Below, piece by piece: positions 1 through 8,574 of a stretch of DNA of 64,000 nucleotides. Numbering within the stretch: the first letter of the stretch is position 1; each line of letters starts with the position of its first letter. This DNA comes from Parabacteroides sp. PH5-46 (GTDB lineage Bacteria > Bacteroidota > Bacteroidia > Bacteroidales > Tannerellaceae): contig NZ_JARXXA010000002.1 of the NCBI RefSeq assembly GCF_029892785.1, positions 248,001-312,000 of the forward strand. Reading direction: 5' to 3'. The notes beneath the pieces are model-generated. The model was not told the DNA's origin. It saw nothing but the letters and a program-made list of their open reading frames with translations, and searched no databases. The translations under genes and the position numbers were made by a program.

Positions 1-521
1 AGATAGAAAGCACTTCGAATCCATTATTGGAGAAATTGGAAAAGACTTACATCGGCTCATTTCCGGAGCAGGAACGTCGCGCTTTTCCTCTTTTTGTTGA
101 ACTGATAGAACGGGAGCCCAGGTTTTCAGCCTATGTTTTATTAAAAGAAGGAAGCTATATTGGCTTCCTTACTACTTGGGCATTGGAAGGCTTTGTGTAT
201 GTTGAACATTTTGCTATTGATGAGGCAGCCCGGAATGGAGGGGTAGGAAAAGCGGCGATGGAGCAGCTTTTGAAACAAACATCCGCTCCGGTGATACTAG
301 AGGTTGAATTGCCCCAAGATGAATTAAGCATCCGCAGGGTTGGATTTTACGAGCGTTTGGGATTCCGGTTGGATGATCATGCCTATACTCAACCTCCTTA
401 TGCAAAAGGGTCTGACTGGCTACCTATGTACCTGATGAGCTATGGAAAAATCAACCTGAATGAATCTTTTGAACAAGTAAAAGGTGAGTTGTATAAAAAT
501 GTTTACGGCGTAACTGAATAA
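1..521 (+). CDS. GNAT-family N-acetyltransferase (5' end outside window)
   Basis: The protein resembles small GNAT acetyltransferases, which move an acetyl group from acetyl-CoA to an amine. The GNAT acetyl-CoA loop is seen as NGGVGKAAMEQLL, preceded by the beta-4 strand YVEHFAIDEAARN and followed by YERLGFR near the C-terminus, the usual order for the fold. The substrate cannot be told. A TTG at 27 could serve as a start, but the frame stays open to the first base of the window (IESTSNPLLEKLEK), so the true start is probably upstream and the gene is truncated by the window edge. It ends before a strong hairpin shared with the convergent ExbD gene. Family confident, specificity unknown. Confidence 0.8.
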   Translation, partial: IESTSNPLLEKLEKTYIGSFPEQERRAFPLFVELIEREPRFSAYVLLKEGSYIGFLTTWALEGFVYVEHFAIDEAARNGGVGKAAMEQLLKQTSAPVILEVELPQDELSIRRVGFYERLGFRLDDHAYTQPPYAKGSDWLPMYLMSYGKINLNESFEQVKGELYKNVYGVTE

Positions 522-544
522 ATCTCAACTCTCTATAAAAAAAG

Positions 545-580
545 GAAGCCGCTCTGAACAAAACAGGGCGGCTTTCTTTG
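545..580. terminator. Rho-independent terminator, probably bidirectional
   Basis: An 11-bp stem with one G:U pair (AAGCCGCTCTG at 546-556 with CAGGGCGGCTT at 564-574) and a 7-nt loop, with A-rich sequence before and T-rich after it. It lies between convergent genes (acetyltransferase stop at 521, ExbD stop at 603) and can end both transcripts. Confidence 0.8.
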
Positions 581-602
581 TATTGTTATAGTCAGCTGAT
601 TC

Positions 603-1070
603 TTAGTTCACACGTGGTGCGGCAGAATAACTGATCTTTAGTGCATATGCTTCACGAAGCGCTTGCTTTACGTCTGTAATGGTCCCCATCTTTGTTTCCT
701 TGTCTGCTTTGATAGACACTGTCATAAATGGTTGATCCTCTTCCTTCATACTAGACTTTTCCTGAGCGATGTAATCCTGGATTTCCCCTGGTTCTGCAAA
801 CTGGTCGTTTAACTGAAGACGGGTTTCAGTACCCATTTTAGCTTTGAACTCCTGTGTGGGCTCACCTATGTAAATGAATGTTACAAGTGATTTCTTTTCC
901 AACTTTTGAAGTTCAGTAGCTTGTGGTGATCTGAACACAACCTTAAGTGTTACTTCACGCATGGATGTTACCATCATGATAAAGAACAAGAAAGCAAATA
1001 CTAAGTCAGGCAATGAGGAGGTGTTCAATTCGGGCATTTCGCGCCCACCGGCTTTATTAAATTTTCCCAT
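603..1070 (-). CDS. exbD: ExbD/TolR-family biopolymer transport protein (second copy)
   Basis: ExbD proteins form, with ExbB, the proton channel that powers TonB at the inner membrane. This 155-residue protein has the family layout: a short cytoplasmic N-terminus, one membrane helix (about residues 22-40, PDLVFAFLFFIMMVTS) carrying the conserved proton-path aspartate (Asp22) at its start, then a periplasmic domain. It is the last of four minus-strand genes (ExbB, membrane protein, ExbD, ExbD). Its start overlaps the stop of the preceding ExbD gene by one base (TAATG), implying translational coupling. Two ExbD paralogues in one operon is common in Bacteroidetes; they may form a heterodimer (inference). 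Confidence 0.9.
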   Translation of the reverse strand: MGKFNKAGGREMPELNTSSLPDLVFAFLFFIMMVTSMREVTLKVVFRSPQATELQKLEKKSLVTFIYIGEPTQEFKAKMGTETRLQLNDQFAEPGEIQDYIAQEKSSMKEEDQPFMTVSIKADKETKMGTITDVKQALREAYALKISYSAAPRVN

Positions 1071-1660
1071 TATTTATTCCCTCCATAATTTTTAGGTTCA
1101 GCTTCAGATATTTTTTGTGGATAGATATCCTGAACTGCCCTTTGTCTGTCTTCGTCCAAATCGGCAAAAGCTTTGCCAAATTTCTTTCTCGAAACATCAT
1201 CTCTTAATTCGTTATAAGCTGCTGCCAGCTCATTCTGAACATTTATATACGCCTGGTATTCTGTACCTCGGTCATTCTGCAAAGAAATTACGTGGTTTTT
1301 AGATACCATCATCTCTCCAAAGAATGGTACGTCAACAGGAACTTTCTCAGGCTTGTGCTCATCATTATATGGGTTTTCAATGAATTCCTTCACTTTGTCT
1401 TTGATTTGTCGGATTTCAGTATATTCCCCATTAATGGCCACCTGATTACTACTGTTAATCAACACCACCATTAGATTACGCTTTTTAATGTCGACATCTG
1501 ATTTTTTCTGATCTTTTGGAACTGGAGGAGGAAGACGTCTTGGTAAACCTCTGTCCGTATCCATTGAAGATGTCAAAAGGAAGAATAGAAGCAACATAAA
1601 AGCGATGTCGGCAGATGAAGTAGCATTAATACTAGGTGCTTTTCTTTTTTTTCTTGCCAT
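1070..1660 (-). CDS. exbD: ExbD/TolR-family biopolymer transport protein (first copy)
   Basis: A 196-residue ExbD/TolR protein. The N-terminus is highly basic (MARKKRKAPS), followed by the conserved SSADIAFMLLLFFLLTSSMD membrane segment with the aspartate (near residue 18) expected in the proton path. The periplasmic part is longer than in the second ExbD (196 against 155 residues) and ends in a charged tail. It lies 9 bp after the small membrane protein gene and overlaps the next ExbD by one base, so the four genes are one transcription unit. Expected role: energising TonB-dependent outer-membrane transport with ExbB and TonB. Family call is firm; which TonB it serves is not visible. Confidence 0.9.
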   Translation of the reverse strand: MARKKRKAPSINATSSADIAFMLLLFFLLTSSMDTDRGLPRRLPPPVPKDQKKSDVDIKKRNLMVVLINSSNQVAINGEYTEIRQIKDKVKEFIENPYNDEHKPEKVPVDVPFFGEMMVSKNHVISLQNDRGTEYQAYINVQNELAAAYNELRDDVSRKKFGKAFADLDEDRQRAVQDIYPQKISEAEPKNYGGNK

Positions 1661-1669
1661 AGCCTTTAA

Positions 1670-2146
1670 TTACTTAGAAAAAATTTTCTTTATACTTCCT
1701 CCAATAATAGCGAGAATAACCAATGCTGTCAGGATATATGTAGAATATAACCACATATCAGTTATCTTTAGCCAAAAAGGAACGTTAAAAACTTGCGCTT
1801 CAGAGTTTAATACATGTACTGGCGTGGTGTCTCCAAACGTATAAGAAAGGAACATCATTGCAGCGAATAATACAATAACTACCAGTCCCATAACTCCTCC
1901 CTTTGGATTGTTTTTAAAAGAAGAAGCAAATTGCCAGATTCCTAGCAGGATGGCAGCAAAAGCTGTCACGCCAAATAAGATGTATTGCCAGTAAAGTAGC
2001 AGATCTACATGTTTTGGGTTCCACATCTCTCCTTTGTATTTTTCATTATCTCCACCAAAGAAGAATAATGCCAGTACCGCTAGTGTAATGATGGTACAAA
2101 GGATTAATACCCAACTTGATATTTTTCTGATTTTAGTTACAGCCAT
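1670..2146 (-). CDS. Four-helix membrane protein of the ExbB/ExbD operon
   Basis: A 158-residue protein with about four hydrophobic helices (roughly residues 12-32, 50-74, 86-107 and 128-152) and a short basic C-terminus ending KKIFSK. I recognise no catalytic motif. It sits between exbB and the first exbD, 8 bp after ExbB and 9 bp before ExbD, so it is almost certainly co-transcribed with them. Small membrane proteins in this position occur in other Bacteroidetes ExbBD operons, so a role as accessory subunit of the energising complex is an inference from context only. Confidence 0.75.
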   Translation of the reverse strand: MAVTKIRKISSWVLILCTIITLAVLALFFFGGDNEKYKGEMWNPKHVDLLLYWQYILFGVTAFAAILLGIWQFASSFKNNPKGGVMGLVVIVLFAAMMFLSYTFGDTTPVHVLNSEAQVFNVPFWLKITDMWLYSTYILTALVILAIIGGSIKKIFSK

Positions 2147-2154
2147 GGTCCTGA

Positions 2155-2892
2155 TTATTTTTTAAATTTTACGTAGTATTTTATAGCTGTGTCAACCAAA
2201 GTAATTGAAGCATCTTCCATTTTGTTAAGGATAGACTCCAATTTGCTTAACAGATAGTTATAAAATACCTGAAGGATCAATGCTACGATAAGACCGAAGA
2301 TTGTTGTGATCAAAGCCACTTTCATACCACCGGCAACAACCGTTGGGCTGATATCACCTACTTGTTCGATTTTATCGAACGCCATAACCATACCTACTAC
2401 AGTTCCCAAGAATCCTAATGAAGGAGCCATTGCGATAAACAAAGTTACCCAAGACAGGTTCTTTTCCAATAAACCGCTCTGTACACCACCATAAGATACG
2501 ATAGATTTCTCAACGATGTCAACACCTTGGTCAAGTCTCATTAATCCTTGATATGCAATAGATGCAATAGGACCTCTTGTGTCACGAGCAATAGCTTTGG
2601 CACCTTCTACGTCACCTTTATCCAATGCGTCTTCAATACCTTTTAATAATTTCGTCGGATCAACATCTGCCAAGTTCAGGTAAATGATTCTTTCCAGACA
2701 GAAAGCCAAACCAAGCACCAATGTGATAGCAACCAAACTCATAAAGTCGGCACTACCTTCAATAAATTTTGTTTTCAACGCTTGGTGAAAACCGCCACCT
2801 TCAGTAGCAACAGCAACGTCCTGTGCGAATACTAAAGTAGAAGTTCCAAAGGCACATAATACCAAAAATGCTTTTGCAAATAACTTTTTCAT
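2155..2892 (-). CDS. exbB: ExbB/TolQ/MotA proton-channel family protein
   Basis: ExbB makes the pentameric inner-membrane channel that couples proton flow to TonB. The 245-residue protein starts with a cleavable-looking leader (MKKLFAKAFLVLCAFG...FAQ), followed by a membrane helix (about 50-73), a cytoplasmic helical region, and the two signature helices (LSWVTLFIAMAPSLGFLGTVVGMVMAF region and VVAGGMKVALITTIFGLIVA region). The APSLGFLGTVVGM motif is diagnostic of the MotA/TolQ/ExbB family. First gene of the operon running toward lower coordinates; tRNA-Ser lies directly upstream on the same strand with 65 bp between. Confidence 0.93.
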   Translation of the reverse strand: MKKLFAKAFLVLCAFGTSTLVFAQDVAVATEGGGFHQALKTKFIEGSADFMSLVAITLVLGLAFCLERIIYLNLADVDPTKLLKGIEDALDKGDVEGAKAIARDTRGPIASIAYQGLMRLDQGVDIVEKSIVSYGGVQSGLLEKNLSWVTLFIAMAPSLGFLGTVVGMVMAFDKIEQVGDISPTVVAGGMKVALITTIFGLIVALILQVFYNYLLSKLESILNKMEDASITLVDTAIKYYVKFKK

Positions 2893-2957
2893 TGTGTGTT
2901 TAATTTTTAAGATTAATAATTCTCTTTTATTTTGTTGTTAATAATTCATGGTATCTG

Positions 2958-3045
2958 CGGAGAGAGCGGGATTCGAACCCGCGATACACTTTAGGCGTAT
3001 ACACGCTTTCCAGGCGTGCCTCTTCAACCACTCGAGCATCTCTCC
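2958..3045 (-). tRNA. tRNA-Ser (anticodon GGA)
   Basis: On the minus strand the sequence begins GGAGAGATGCTCGAGTGG, pairs a perfect 7-bp acceptor stem (GGAGAGA with TCTCTCC), has the anticodon loop CTGGAAA (anticodon GGA, reading UCC and UCU), a long variable arm typical of serine tRNAs, and the T-arm GGGTTCGAATCCC. Discriminator base is G73, as expected for serine. The 3' CCA is not encoded. Length 88 with the discriminator. Confidence 0.95.
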
Positions 3046-3194
3046 AAAAACAGAGCCTTATCTCCGTAAAAACGTGCGCAAATTACGAAAAAAATCCCAA
3101 CTGCAAACGTTTCAGTCTACAAATCTAAAGTTTTTGCTTTATATATAACCCAATTCCCGCGAATAAATTTCTGCATGTTTAAGAAATTATATCA

Positions 3195-3980
3195 CTAAAT
3201 AGCTTTATTTACGATTTTAAATAGTTTCAAAGCATTTTTTCGCGTGCGAAAAACCGTTTCTTCGAGTGTCAACTGAAAAACAGAAGCCAGCTTTTCGGCG
3301 GTTTTCCATATGTAGACAGGATCATTCCGTTTGCCTCTGTATGGAACCGGAGCCAGATAAGGGGCGTCTGTTTCTAATACGATATCATCAATCGTAGCAT
3401 GTTTTAAGACTTCTGCCAAACCGGAATTTTTAAACGTTACAACACCGTTTATGCCCAGTTTGAAGCCTTGCAGTCGCTTGACTTCCGCCAGATCGGCTTC
3501 CGTTCCGGAAAAGCTGTGGAATACTCCTCTGAGTTTATCTTTCCCTACTTTATGAATGCTATCGAACACTTCCGGGAAGGCATCTCTTGTATGGATGGCT
3601 ACCGGTAAGTCCTTGTCTATGCTCCAGCGCAACTGCTCTTCAAACACCAACTTTTGTTCTGCCAGGTATGTCTTGTCCCAGTACAGATCTATCCCTATTT
3701 CACCAATTGCACAATAACTTCGTGTGTTGAGTTGTGATTCTATCTTTTTTAACTCCGCCACATAATTCTGTTTTACACTTGTAGGGTGAAGCCCCATCAT
3801 CGGGTAGGCAAAGTTAGGATGACGTTCGCACAAGGCATGCATCCTTTCGATGGTTGTTGCATCTACATTGGGTAGCAGAATCGTGTCAATGCCGGATGTC
3901 TGAGAAGCAAGAACCATCTCTTCACGGTCTGCATCAAATTCCTCTAAATATAGATGGCAATGGGTGTCGATCAGTTTCAT
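3195..3980 (-). CDS. tatD: TatD-family metal-dependent hydrolase
   Basis: TatD proteins are TIM-barrel, two-metal hydrolases usually regarded as 3'-5' DNA/RNA exonucleases. At 261 residues it has the usual length. Motifs run in order: DTHCHLYLEEFD at the N-terminus (metal-binding HxH), MMGLHP, GEIGIDLYWDKT (metal-bridging Glu), AIHTRDA, FHSFSG, and ETDAPYLAPVPYRGKRN near the C-terminus (catalytic Asp and phosphate site). It begins 3 bp after the polyprenyl synthetase stop, so the two are likely co-transcribed; that link appears operonic rather than functional. Confidence 0.93.
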   Translation of the reverse strand: MKLIDTHCHLYLEEFDADREEMVLASQTSGIDTILLPNVDATTIERMHALCERHPNFAYPMMGLHPTSVKQNYVAELKKIESQLNTRSYCAIGEIGIDLYWDKTYLAEQKLVFEEQLRWSIDKDLPVAIHTRDAFPEVFDSIHKVGKDKLRGVFHSFSGTEADLAEVKRLQGFKLGINGVVTFKNSGLAEVLKHATIDDIVLETDAPYLAPVPYRGKRNDPVYIWKTAEKLASVFQLTLEETVFRTRKNALKLFKIVNKAI

Positions 3981-3983
3981 TCC

Positions 3984-4958
3984 TTATGACTCTCTGTACA
4001 ACAGATCATTGCTTACATCCTTTAATATGCTGAGTCTTTCTGCCGGAGCGCTTAGCTGCGAGAAGTGCTGCAATGCCTGATCGTAGTAATATTGTATCTT
4101 GGTTTCTGTAATTTTCTTCAGTTCCAGCTTGTCATATATCTGCTTGAATGCATTTATTTTTTCTGCCGGATCAAAAGTCTTCTTTTCAAACCATTGATAC
4201 ATTGTTTCTTTTTGCTCCTCTGAGGCTTTTTTCAAGGCATTTATCAGAAGGAAAGTCTTTTTGTTACATAAGATATCCCCTCCGATGTTTTTACCGAATG
4301 TAGCGGGGTTGCCATATACGTCCAGCAAATCATCCTTTAGTTGGAAGGCCAGACCGATGTTCAGGCCATATTGATACAAATGCTCGCAATCGCTCTCAGA
4401 GGCTCCGCCGACAATGCCACCCATCTTCAGTCCGCAGCCCATTAATACGGCCGTTTTCAGGCGTATCATCTCTATATATTCTGCTTCGTCTACATCTGTG
4501 CGTGCTTCGAACTCCATATCATATTGTTGACCTCCACATATCTCTAATGCTGTTATTGTAAATAGATCAAGTAGCTGTTTAAGATAGGCAGGATTGCTTT
4601 CTGCAATCGTTTTGTAGGCAACAATCAACATAGCGTCACCTGACAGGATCGCTGTGTTTTCATTCCAGACTTTATGAACGGTAGGCTTCTTTCTCCGTTT
4701 ATCGGCTTCGTCCATCAAGTCGTCGTGCAGTAGTGTGAAGTTGTGGAAGATTTCCAGGCTGAGAGCCGGGGCAATCGCGTTCTCAATAGAATCGCTGTAT
4801 ATATTGCAACCGATTAGGGTAAGTGCCGGACGAATTCGTTTCCCTCCGAGTGAGAGGATATATTCTATCGGAGTGTATAAACTATGTGGAGGGTAATTGA
4901 ACTGAAGTTGTGACACTTCATGTTCTATCCGTTGAAGAATTTCATTGAAAGATAACAT
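3984..4958 (-). CDS. Trans-polyprenyl diphosphate synthase
   Basis: Condenses isopentenyl diphosphate with an allylic primer to build a polyprenyl chain, probably for the menaquinone side chain. Both aspartate-rich motifs are present: LLHDDLMDEADKRR (first, DDxxD) and FQLKDDLLDVYG (second), plus GGKRIRP near the N-terminus. I start it at the ATG at 4958 (MLSFNEILQ), giving 324 residues. A longer reading from a TTG at 4994 would run through the terminator hairpin of tonB (4981-5011) and adds 12 residues with no family resemblance. Chain length cannot be read from sequence alone. Followed by tatD after 3 bp. Confidence 0.92.
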   Translation of the reverse strand: MLSFNEILQRIEHEVSQLQFNYPPHSLYTPIEYILSLGGKRIRPALTLIGCNIYSDSIENAIAPALSLEIFHNFTLLHDDLMDEADKRRKKPTVHKVWNENTAILSGDAMLIVAYKTIAESNPAYLKQLLDLFTITALEICGGQQYDMEFEARTDVDEAEYIEMIRLKTAVLMGCGLKMGGIVGGASESDCEHLYQYGLNIGLAFQLKDDLLDVYGNPATFGKNIGGDILCNKKTFLLINALKKASEEQKETMYQWFEKKTFDPAEKINAFKQIYDKLELKKITETKIQYYYDQALQHFSQLSAPAERLSILKDVSNDLLYRES

Positions 4959-4980
4959 GCTATAGGAATTTTGTATATAT

Positions 4981-5011
4981 AAAAAAGGCTGCAATTCAAG
5001 CAGCCTTTTTT
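4981..5011 (-). terminator. Rho-independent terminator after tonB
   Basis: A perfect 12-bp inverted repeat (AAAAAAGGCTGC and GCAGCCTTTTTT) with a 7-nt loop, 19 bp past the tonB stop. On the minus strand it ends in a run of T. It separates tonB from the polyprenyl synthetase and argues against a start codon inside it. Confidence 0.88.
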
Positions 5012-5029
5012 AATAAAGTATTTTTCGTA

Positions 5030-5719
5030 TTACTGTAATCTGAATGTAATTGGTACAGTATATTTAACACGTACCGGTTTACCTCTTTGCTTTCCGGGAG
5101 TCCATTTAGGCATGGTGCCGATCACGCGAAGCGCTTCTTTGTCCAAAGAAGGGTCTACACCGCGAACTACTTCCGCATCTACTACAGTACCGTCACGATT
5201 TACAACGAATGCGCAGATTACGCGTCCTTGAATACCGTTTTCCTGAGCGATCACCGGATATTTGATACTCTTACCGATAAACTTCAATAATTCACCTTCA
5301 CCGCCGGGAAACTGAGGCATTTCTTCTACCACAGTAAAGATTTGTTGAGCAGATTCTTCTTCTTCTTCAACTACAGCAGGAGCAACATAAGTCTGAACCT
5401 GTGCATCACGTTGGCTATCTTCTGAAGAAAGAATTTCCTGTTGTTCAAGATTTACGTCGTCTTCAACAACATTCAGCTCCTCAATCACAGCCTGTACTGG
5501 AGGGGGAGGGGGAGGGGGAGGCGTATCTTCCGGTCTTGTAATTTCAATTTCTTCTTCTGCAATAATGTCGGCAACACCTTCAGACGTTGCCACGAGTACA
5601 TCTTGCGTTCCCCATTCGAAACCTACAAACAAGACGGCCAGGGCGATAATCAAACCCATCAGGAAACTCATTGTCTTGGTTCCCTCGATGTCTGCCTTTT
5701 TTGATTTCTTAATTTCCAT
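5030..5719 (-). CDS. tonB: TonB-family energy transducer
   Basis: TonB spans the periplasm and passes proton-motive energy from ExbB/ExbD to outer-membrane receptors. The 229-residue protein has an N-terminal membrane anchor (about residues 16-36, SFLMGLIIALAVLFVGFEWG), an acidic and proline-rich linker with eight consecutive prolines (about residue 66), and a C-terminal TonB domain (about 145-229) with YPVIAQENGIQGRVICAFVV and the closing VKYTVPITFRLQ, typical of Bacteroidetes TonB proteins. Monocistronic by appearance: own -7-like box upstream and a strong terminator downstream. The proline run is encoded by a G-rich tract on the template strand (5499-5521), noted separately. Confidence 0.93.
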   Translation of the reverse strand: MEIKKSKKADIEGTKTMSFLMGLIIALAVLFVGFEWGTQDVLVATSEGVADIIAEEEIEITRPEDTPPPPPPPPVQAVIEELNVVEDDVNLEQQEILSSEDSQRDAQVQTYVAPAVVEEEEESAQQIFTVVEEMPQFPGGEGELLKFIGKSIKYPVIAQENGIQGRVICAFVVNRDGTVVDAEVVRGVDPSLDKEALRVIGTMPKWTPGKQRGKPVRVKYTVPITFRLQ

Positions 5720-5754
5720 AACGTTTATAATATTTTATGTGTTTTTCAGTAGGG

Positions 5755-5762
5755 CAAAAATA
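5755..5762 (-). promoter_or_regulatory. Candidate -7 box for tonB
   Basis: TATTTTTG on the minus strand matches the Bacteroidetes TAnnTTTG -7 consensus, 36 bp before the tonB start. No convincing -33 TTG is found at 19-20 nt spacing, so this is a half-supported promoter. Confidence 0.4.
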
Positions 5763-5943
5763 CGAATTTTTTTAAATAACACTTACAAAACGCAGAAATA
5801 CTTCGTTTTTTTTGTTTTTTTACTCTAAAAGGCGAAAATAAAGAAGGCCGATATACCTTTTTTACGTTTTTTTCGTTTGTGTAGGTGATAGTTGTTTTAG
5901 CTTAAATAAAACGACATAGTGTAATTTCTTTTTTGATTTAATG

Positions 5944-5951
5944 TATCTTTG
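5944..5951 (+). promoter_or_regulatory. Candidate -7 box for porQ
   Basis: TATCTTTG is an exact TAnnTTTG match ending 22 bp before the porQ ATG, giving a leader of roughly 16 nt. The -33 element is not clear. The rest of the 254-bp divergent tonB/porQ gap (5720-5973) is very A/T-rich and shows nothing else I can assign. Confidence 0.5.
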
Positions 5952-5973
5952 AACGTTTTTTGCAGGAAATAGT

Positions 5974-6972
5974 ATGAGAAAAATACATTATATAGTCTTC
6001 CTTTTTGTCCTTGTGCCCTTTGTTTCGGCACAGCATGGAGAGGAGGTATTTTCTTTTTTGCGATATCCGTTCTCTGCCAGGGCAACGGCTTTGGGCGGAA
6101 ACAATATTTCTCTTATCGAACGGGATCCCTCCCTTATTTTTCATAACCCGGGGCTTTTAGGCACGGAGATGGATGGGATGGTGAACCTGAACTATATGAA
6201 TTTCTTTTCAGACATAAACCTCGGGAGCGCATTGTATACGAAAGCGGCTGGAGAGAAGGCTGCCTGGGGAGTAGGGGCTTCCTTTATTAGTTATGGCAAT
6301 TTTAAAGGATATACTTCCGAGAATATCGCAACAGGCGATTTCTCAGTCAAAGACATTTCCCTGAATGCCTTTTACGCCCGGGATTTGTCAGAGAAATGGA
6401 GAGGCGGTTTGTCTTTGAAGTTTCTTTATTCGTCTTTGGAGAGTTATTCTTCCATCGGGCTGCTTGTGGATGCGGGATTGAGTTATTATGATTCGGAAAA
6501 GGGCTTCTCTGCCGGGATTGCGTTAAAGAACATCGGTGCCCAGCTAACTACATACGACGAAAAACGTTACAAAGTACCTTGGGATATTCAGCTGGGGATG
6601 AGTAAAAAGATGGCACATGCACCATTTCGCTTGTCGGTAACTGCCATGTACCTGAACAAATGGGAACTGGAATACCTGGATGATTCGGATCCGGCCTACG
6701 AAGGAGATGCTTTTTTTAAGACCTTTTTTAAGCATTTAGTATTTGGTATTGATTATGTACCTAGCGAAAATTTTTGGCTTGGTGTCGGATATAATCCAAA
6801 GACCGGTATGGATATGAAGCTGGAAGGAGCGAATTCCCTGGCAGGCTTTTCTGCCGGAGCCGGCGTTTCTATTAAGATGTTCGACGTGGGCGTTTCCGTA
6901 GCCAAATACCATCCTTCCGCATTATCTTTGATGCTTACGGTTTCTACTACATTAGGAGATTTCAAACCCTGA
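5974..6972 (+). CDS. porQ: Type IX secretion system protein PorQ
   Basis: PorQ is an outer-membrane beta-barrel of the type IX secretion system (T9SS) attachment complex. The 332-residue protein has a signal peptide (MRKIHYIVFLFVLVPFVSA), then the conserved start FSFLRYPFSARATALGGNN and NPGLLG, followed by repeated amphipathic strands with aromatic ends, and KNIGAQ in the middle. It is followed after 12 bp by cmk and then ispH, an order I recall from other Bacteroidales such as Porphyromonas. Its presence implies that the organism carries a T9SS, relevant to the two giant surface proteins at 12-19.6 kb. No other T9SS component is in the window. Confidence 0.88.
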   Translation: MRKIHYIVFLFVLVPFVSAQHGEEVFSFLRYPFSARATALGGNNISLIERDPSLIFHNPGLLGTEMDGMVNLNYMNFFSDINLGSALYTKAAGEKAAWGVGASFISYGNFKGYTSENIATGDFSVKDISLNAFYARDLSEKWRGGLSLKFLYSSLESYSSIGLLVDAGLSYYDSEKGFSAGIALKNIGAQLTTYDEKRYKVPWDIQLGMSKKMAHAPFRLSVTAMYLNKWELEYLDDSDPAYEGDAFFKTFFKHLVFGIDYVPSENFWLGVGYNPKTGMDMKLEGANSLAGFSAGAGVSIKMFDVGVSVAKYHPSALSLMLTVSTTLGDFKP

Positions 6973-6984
6973 ATATAATATATA

Positions 6985-7674
6985 ATGAAACGAATAACGA
7001 TTGCCATTGATGGATTCTCGTCCAGCGGTAAGAGCACAATGGCTAAAGATTTGGCTAAAGAGATTGGCTATGTTTATATAGACAGTGGTGCTATGTATCG
7101 TGCCGTTACCCTTTATTGCCTTCTACATGGAATTATTTCAAACGGACAGATAAATGAAGAACAACTGATGGCTGTTCTTCCTGATATTGATATATCATTC
7201 CGCCTGAACGAACAGACCGGACGCCCGGATACCTACCTCGACGGAGTGTGTGTAGAGAAAGAGATCCGGACGATGCAAGTATCAGACTTGGTGAGCCCGG
7301 TAGCTGCATTGCCCTTTGTACGTGAGGCTTTGGTTGCCAAACAGCAACTGATGGGTCAGCAAAAAGGGGTAGTAATGGACGGACGCGATGTAGGAACAGT
7401 TGTCTTTCCGGATGCAGAACTGAAGATTTTTGTAACGGCTAGTCCCGAAGTGCGTGCCCAGCGAAGGGTAGACGAGTTGCTAGCTAAGGGCGAACCTGTT
7501 TCCTTTGAAGAAGTGCTGGAAAACGTAAAAAGCCGGGATCATATTGATTCAACCCGTGCCGTAGGCCCCTTAAAGCAGGCAGAAGACGCCTTGGTACTTG
7601 ATAATTCATATATGAGTATTGCTGAGCAGAAAGCGTGGTTACTTACGCAGTATAAACGAGTAGTAGGCGAATGA
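6985..7674 (+). CDS. cmk: Cytidylate kinase
   Basis: Phosphorylates CMP and dCMP with ATP. The P-loop is GFSSSGKST (residues 9-17), followed by [14 protein letters not shown] (CMP-binding region), the NMP-binding insert, [19 protein letters not shown] and the LID region with [15 protein letters not shown]. Length 229 fits the family. It overlaps ispH by four bases (ATGA), suggesting translational coupling, and follows porQ by 12 bp. Confidence 0.96.
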   Translation: MKRITIAIDGFSSSGKSTMAKDLAKEIGYVYIDSGAMYRAVTLYCLLHGIISNGQINEEQLMAVLPDIDISFRLNEQTGRPDTYLDGVCVEKEIRTMQVSDLVSPVAALPFVREALVAKQQLMGQQKGVVMDGRDVGTVVFPDAELKIFVTASPEVRAQRRVDELLAKGEPVSFEEVLENVKSRDHIDSTRAVGPLKQAEDALVLDNSYMSIAEQKAWLLTQYKRVVGE

Positions 7675-8537
7675 TAGAAGTAGAAATAGATAGTGCCTCC
7701 GGATTCTGCTTCGGCGTGGTAAATGCTATTCAAAGTGCCGAACGGGAATTAGGTACAACGCCTGTGTTGTACTGTCTGGGGGATATTGTACATAATAGCC
7801 TGGAGGTGGAACGTCTGAAGGCTTTGGGACTTTATACCATCGGTCACGAGGAGTTGGCCGGCCTGAAAGATAAAACCGTTTTGCTTAGAGCGCATGGAGA
7901 GCCTCCCTCCACCTATTCCGTGGCAAAGAAGAATAATATAAAGATAGTAGACGCTACCTGCCCCGTGGTGTTGCGTTTGCAGCAAAAGATACATGGATGC
8001 TATCAGGAGTCTAAGAATACAGCTACGCAACTGGTTATATACGGGAAGAAAGGCCATGCAGAGGTAAATGGACTGGTGGGGCAGACAGAAGGTAATGCCA
8101 TCGTGATTGAGAAACCGGAGGATTTGGATAAACTGGACTTCTCAAAAGGTATTATCCTTTTTTCGCAGACTACCAAGTCGCTGGATGGCTTTCGCGAGAT
8201 TGTAGCTGCTATTCGCCAGCGCATCAGCCCGGAAGTAGAGTTTAGGTTCTTTGATACCATCTGCCGGCAGGTAGCCAACCGTCTTCCCGGCATCAAGAAG
8301 TTTGCTTCCAACCACGACTGGATCTATTTCGTAGCAGGCGAGAAGAGCTCAAACGGTAAAATGCTCTTTGAAGAATGCCTGAAAGCCAACAAACATTCCG
8401 TATTTATTTCCAGCGCCAAGGAAATAACCTCCCCCTTACCTCCCGGAGTCAAACGGGTAGGCGTTTGTGGAGCCACATCCACCCCCAAATGGTTGATGGA
8501 AGAAGTTGCCGTTCGCATCAAAGAGCTAAACGCATAG
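7671..8537 (+). CDS. ispH: 4-hydroxy-3-methylbut-2-enyl diphosphate reductase
   Basis: Last step of the MEP isoprenoid pathway; a [4Fe-4S] enzyme that makes IPP and DMAPP. The three cluster cysteines are visible in GFCFGVVNA (Cys13), DATCPVV (about residue 97) and [10 protein letters not shown] (about residue 196). [19 protein letters not shown] and SSNGKML fit the substrate pocket. Length 288 is usual for Bacteroidetes. It ends the porQ-cmk-ispH unit; ispD of the same pathway lies in this window at 37984-38676. Downstream is an array of palindromes rather than a simple terminator. Confidence 0.95.
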   Translation: MIEVEIDSASGFCFGVVNAIQSAERELGTTPVLYCLGDIVHNSLEVERLKALGLYTIGHEELAGLKDKTVLLRAHGEPPSTYSVAKKNNIKIVDATCPVVLRLQQKIHGCYQESKNTATQLVIYGKKGHAEVNGLVGQTEGNAIVIEKPEDLDKLDFSKGIILFSQTTKSLDGFREIVAAIRQRISPEVEFRFFDTICRQVANRLPGIKKFASNHDWIYFVAGEKSSNGKMLFEECLKANKHSVFISSAKEITSPLPPGVKRVGVCGATSTPKWLMEEVAVRIKELNA

Positions 8538-8574
8538 TATTCGATTTTTGATTAAAAAGTATTCGATATATTAC

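Noticed and set aside
2948-3148. Plus-strand ORF of 66 codons
   Set aside because: It runs through the tRNA-Ser gene on the opposite strand and has no family resemblance.
4959-4994. TTG start giving a longer polyprenyl synthetase
   Set aside because: The extension is encoded by the tonB terminator hairpin and lacks homology to the family; ATG 4958 fits better.
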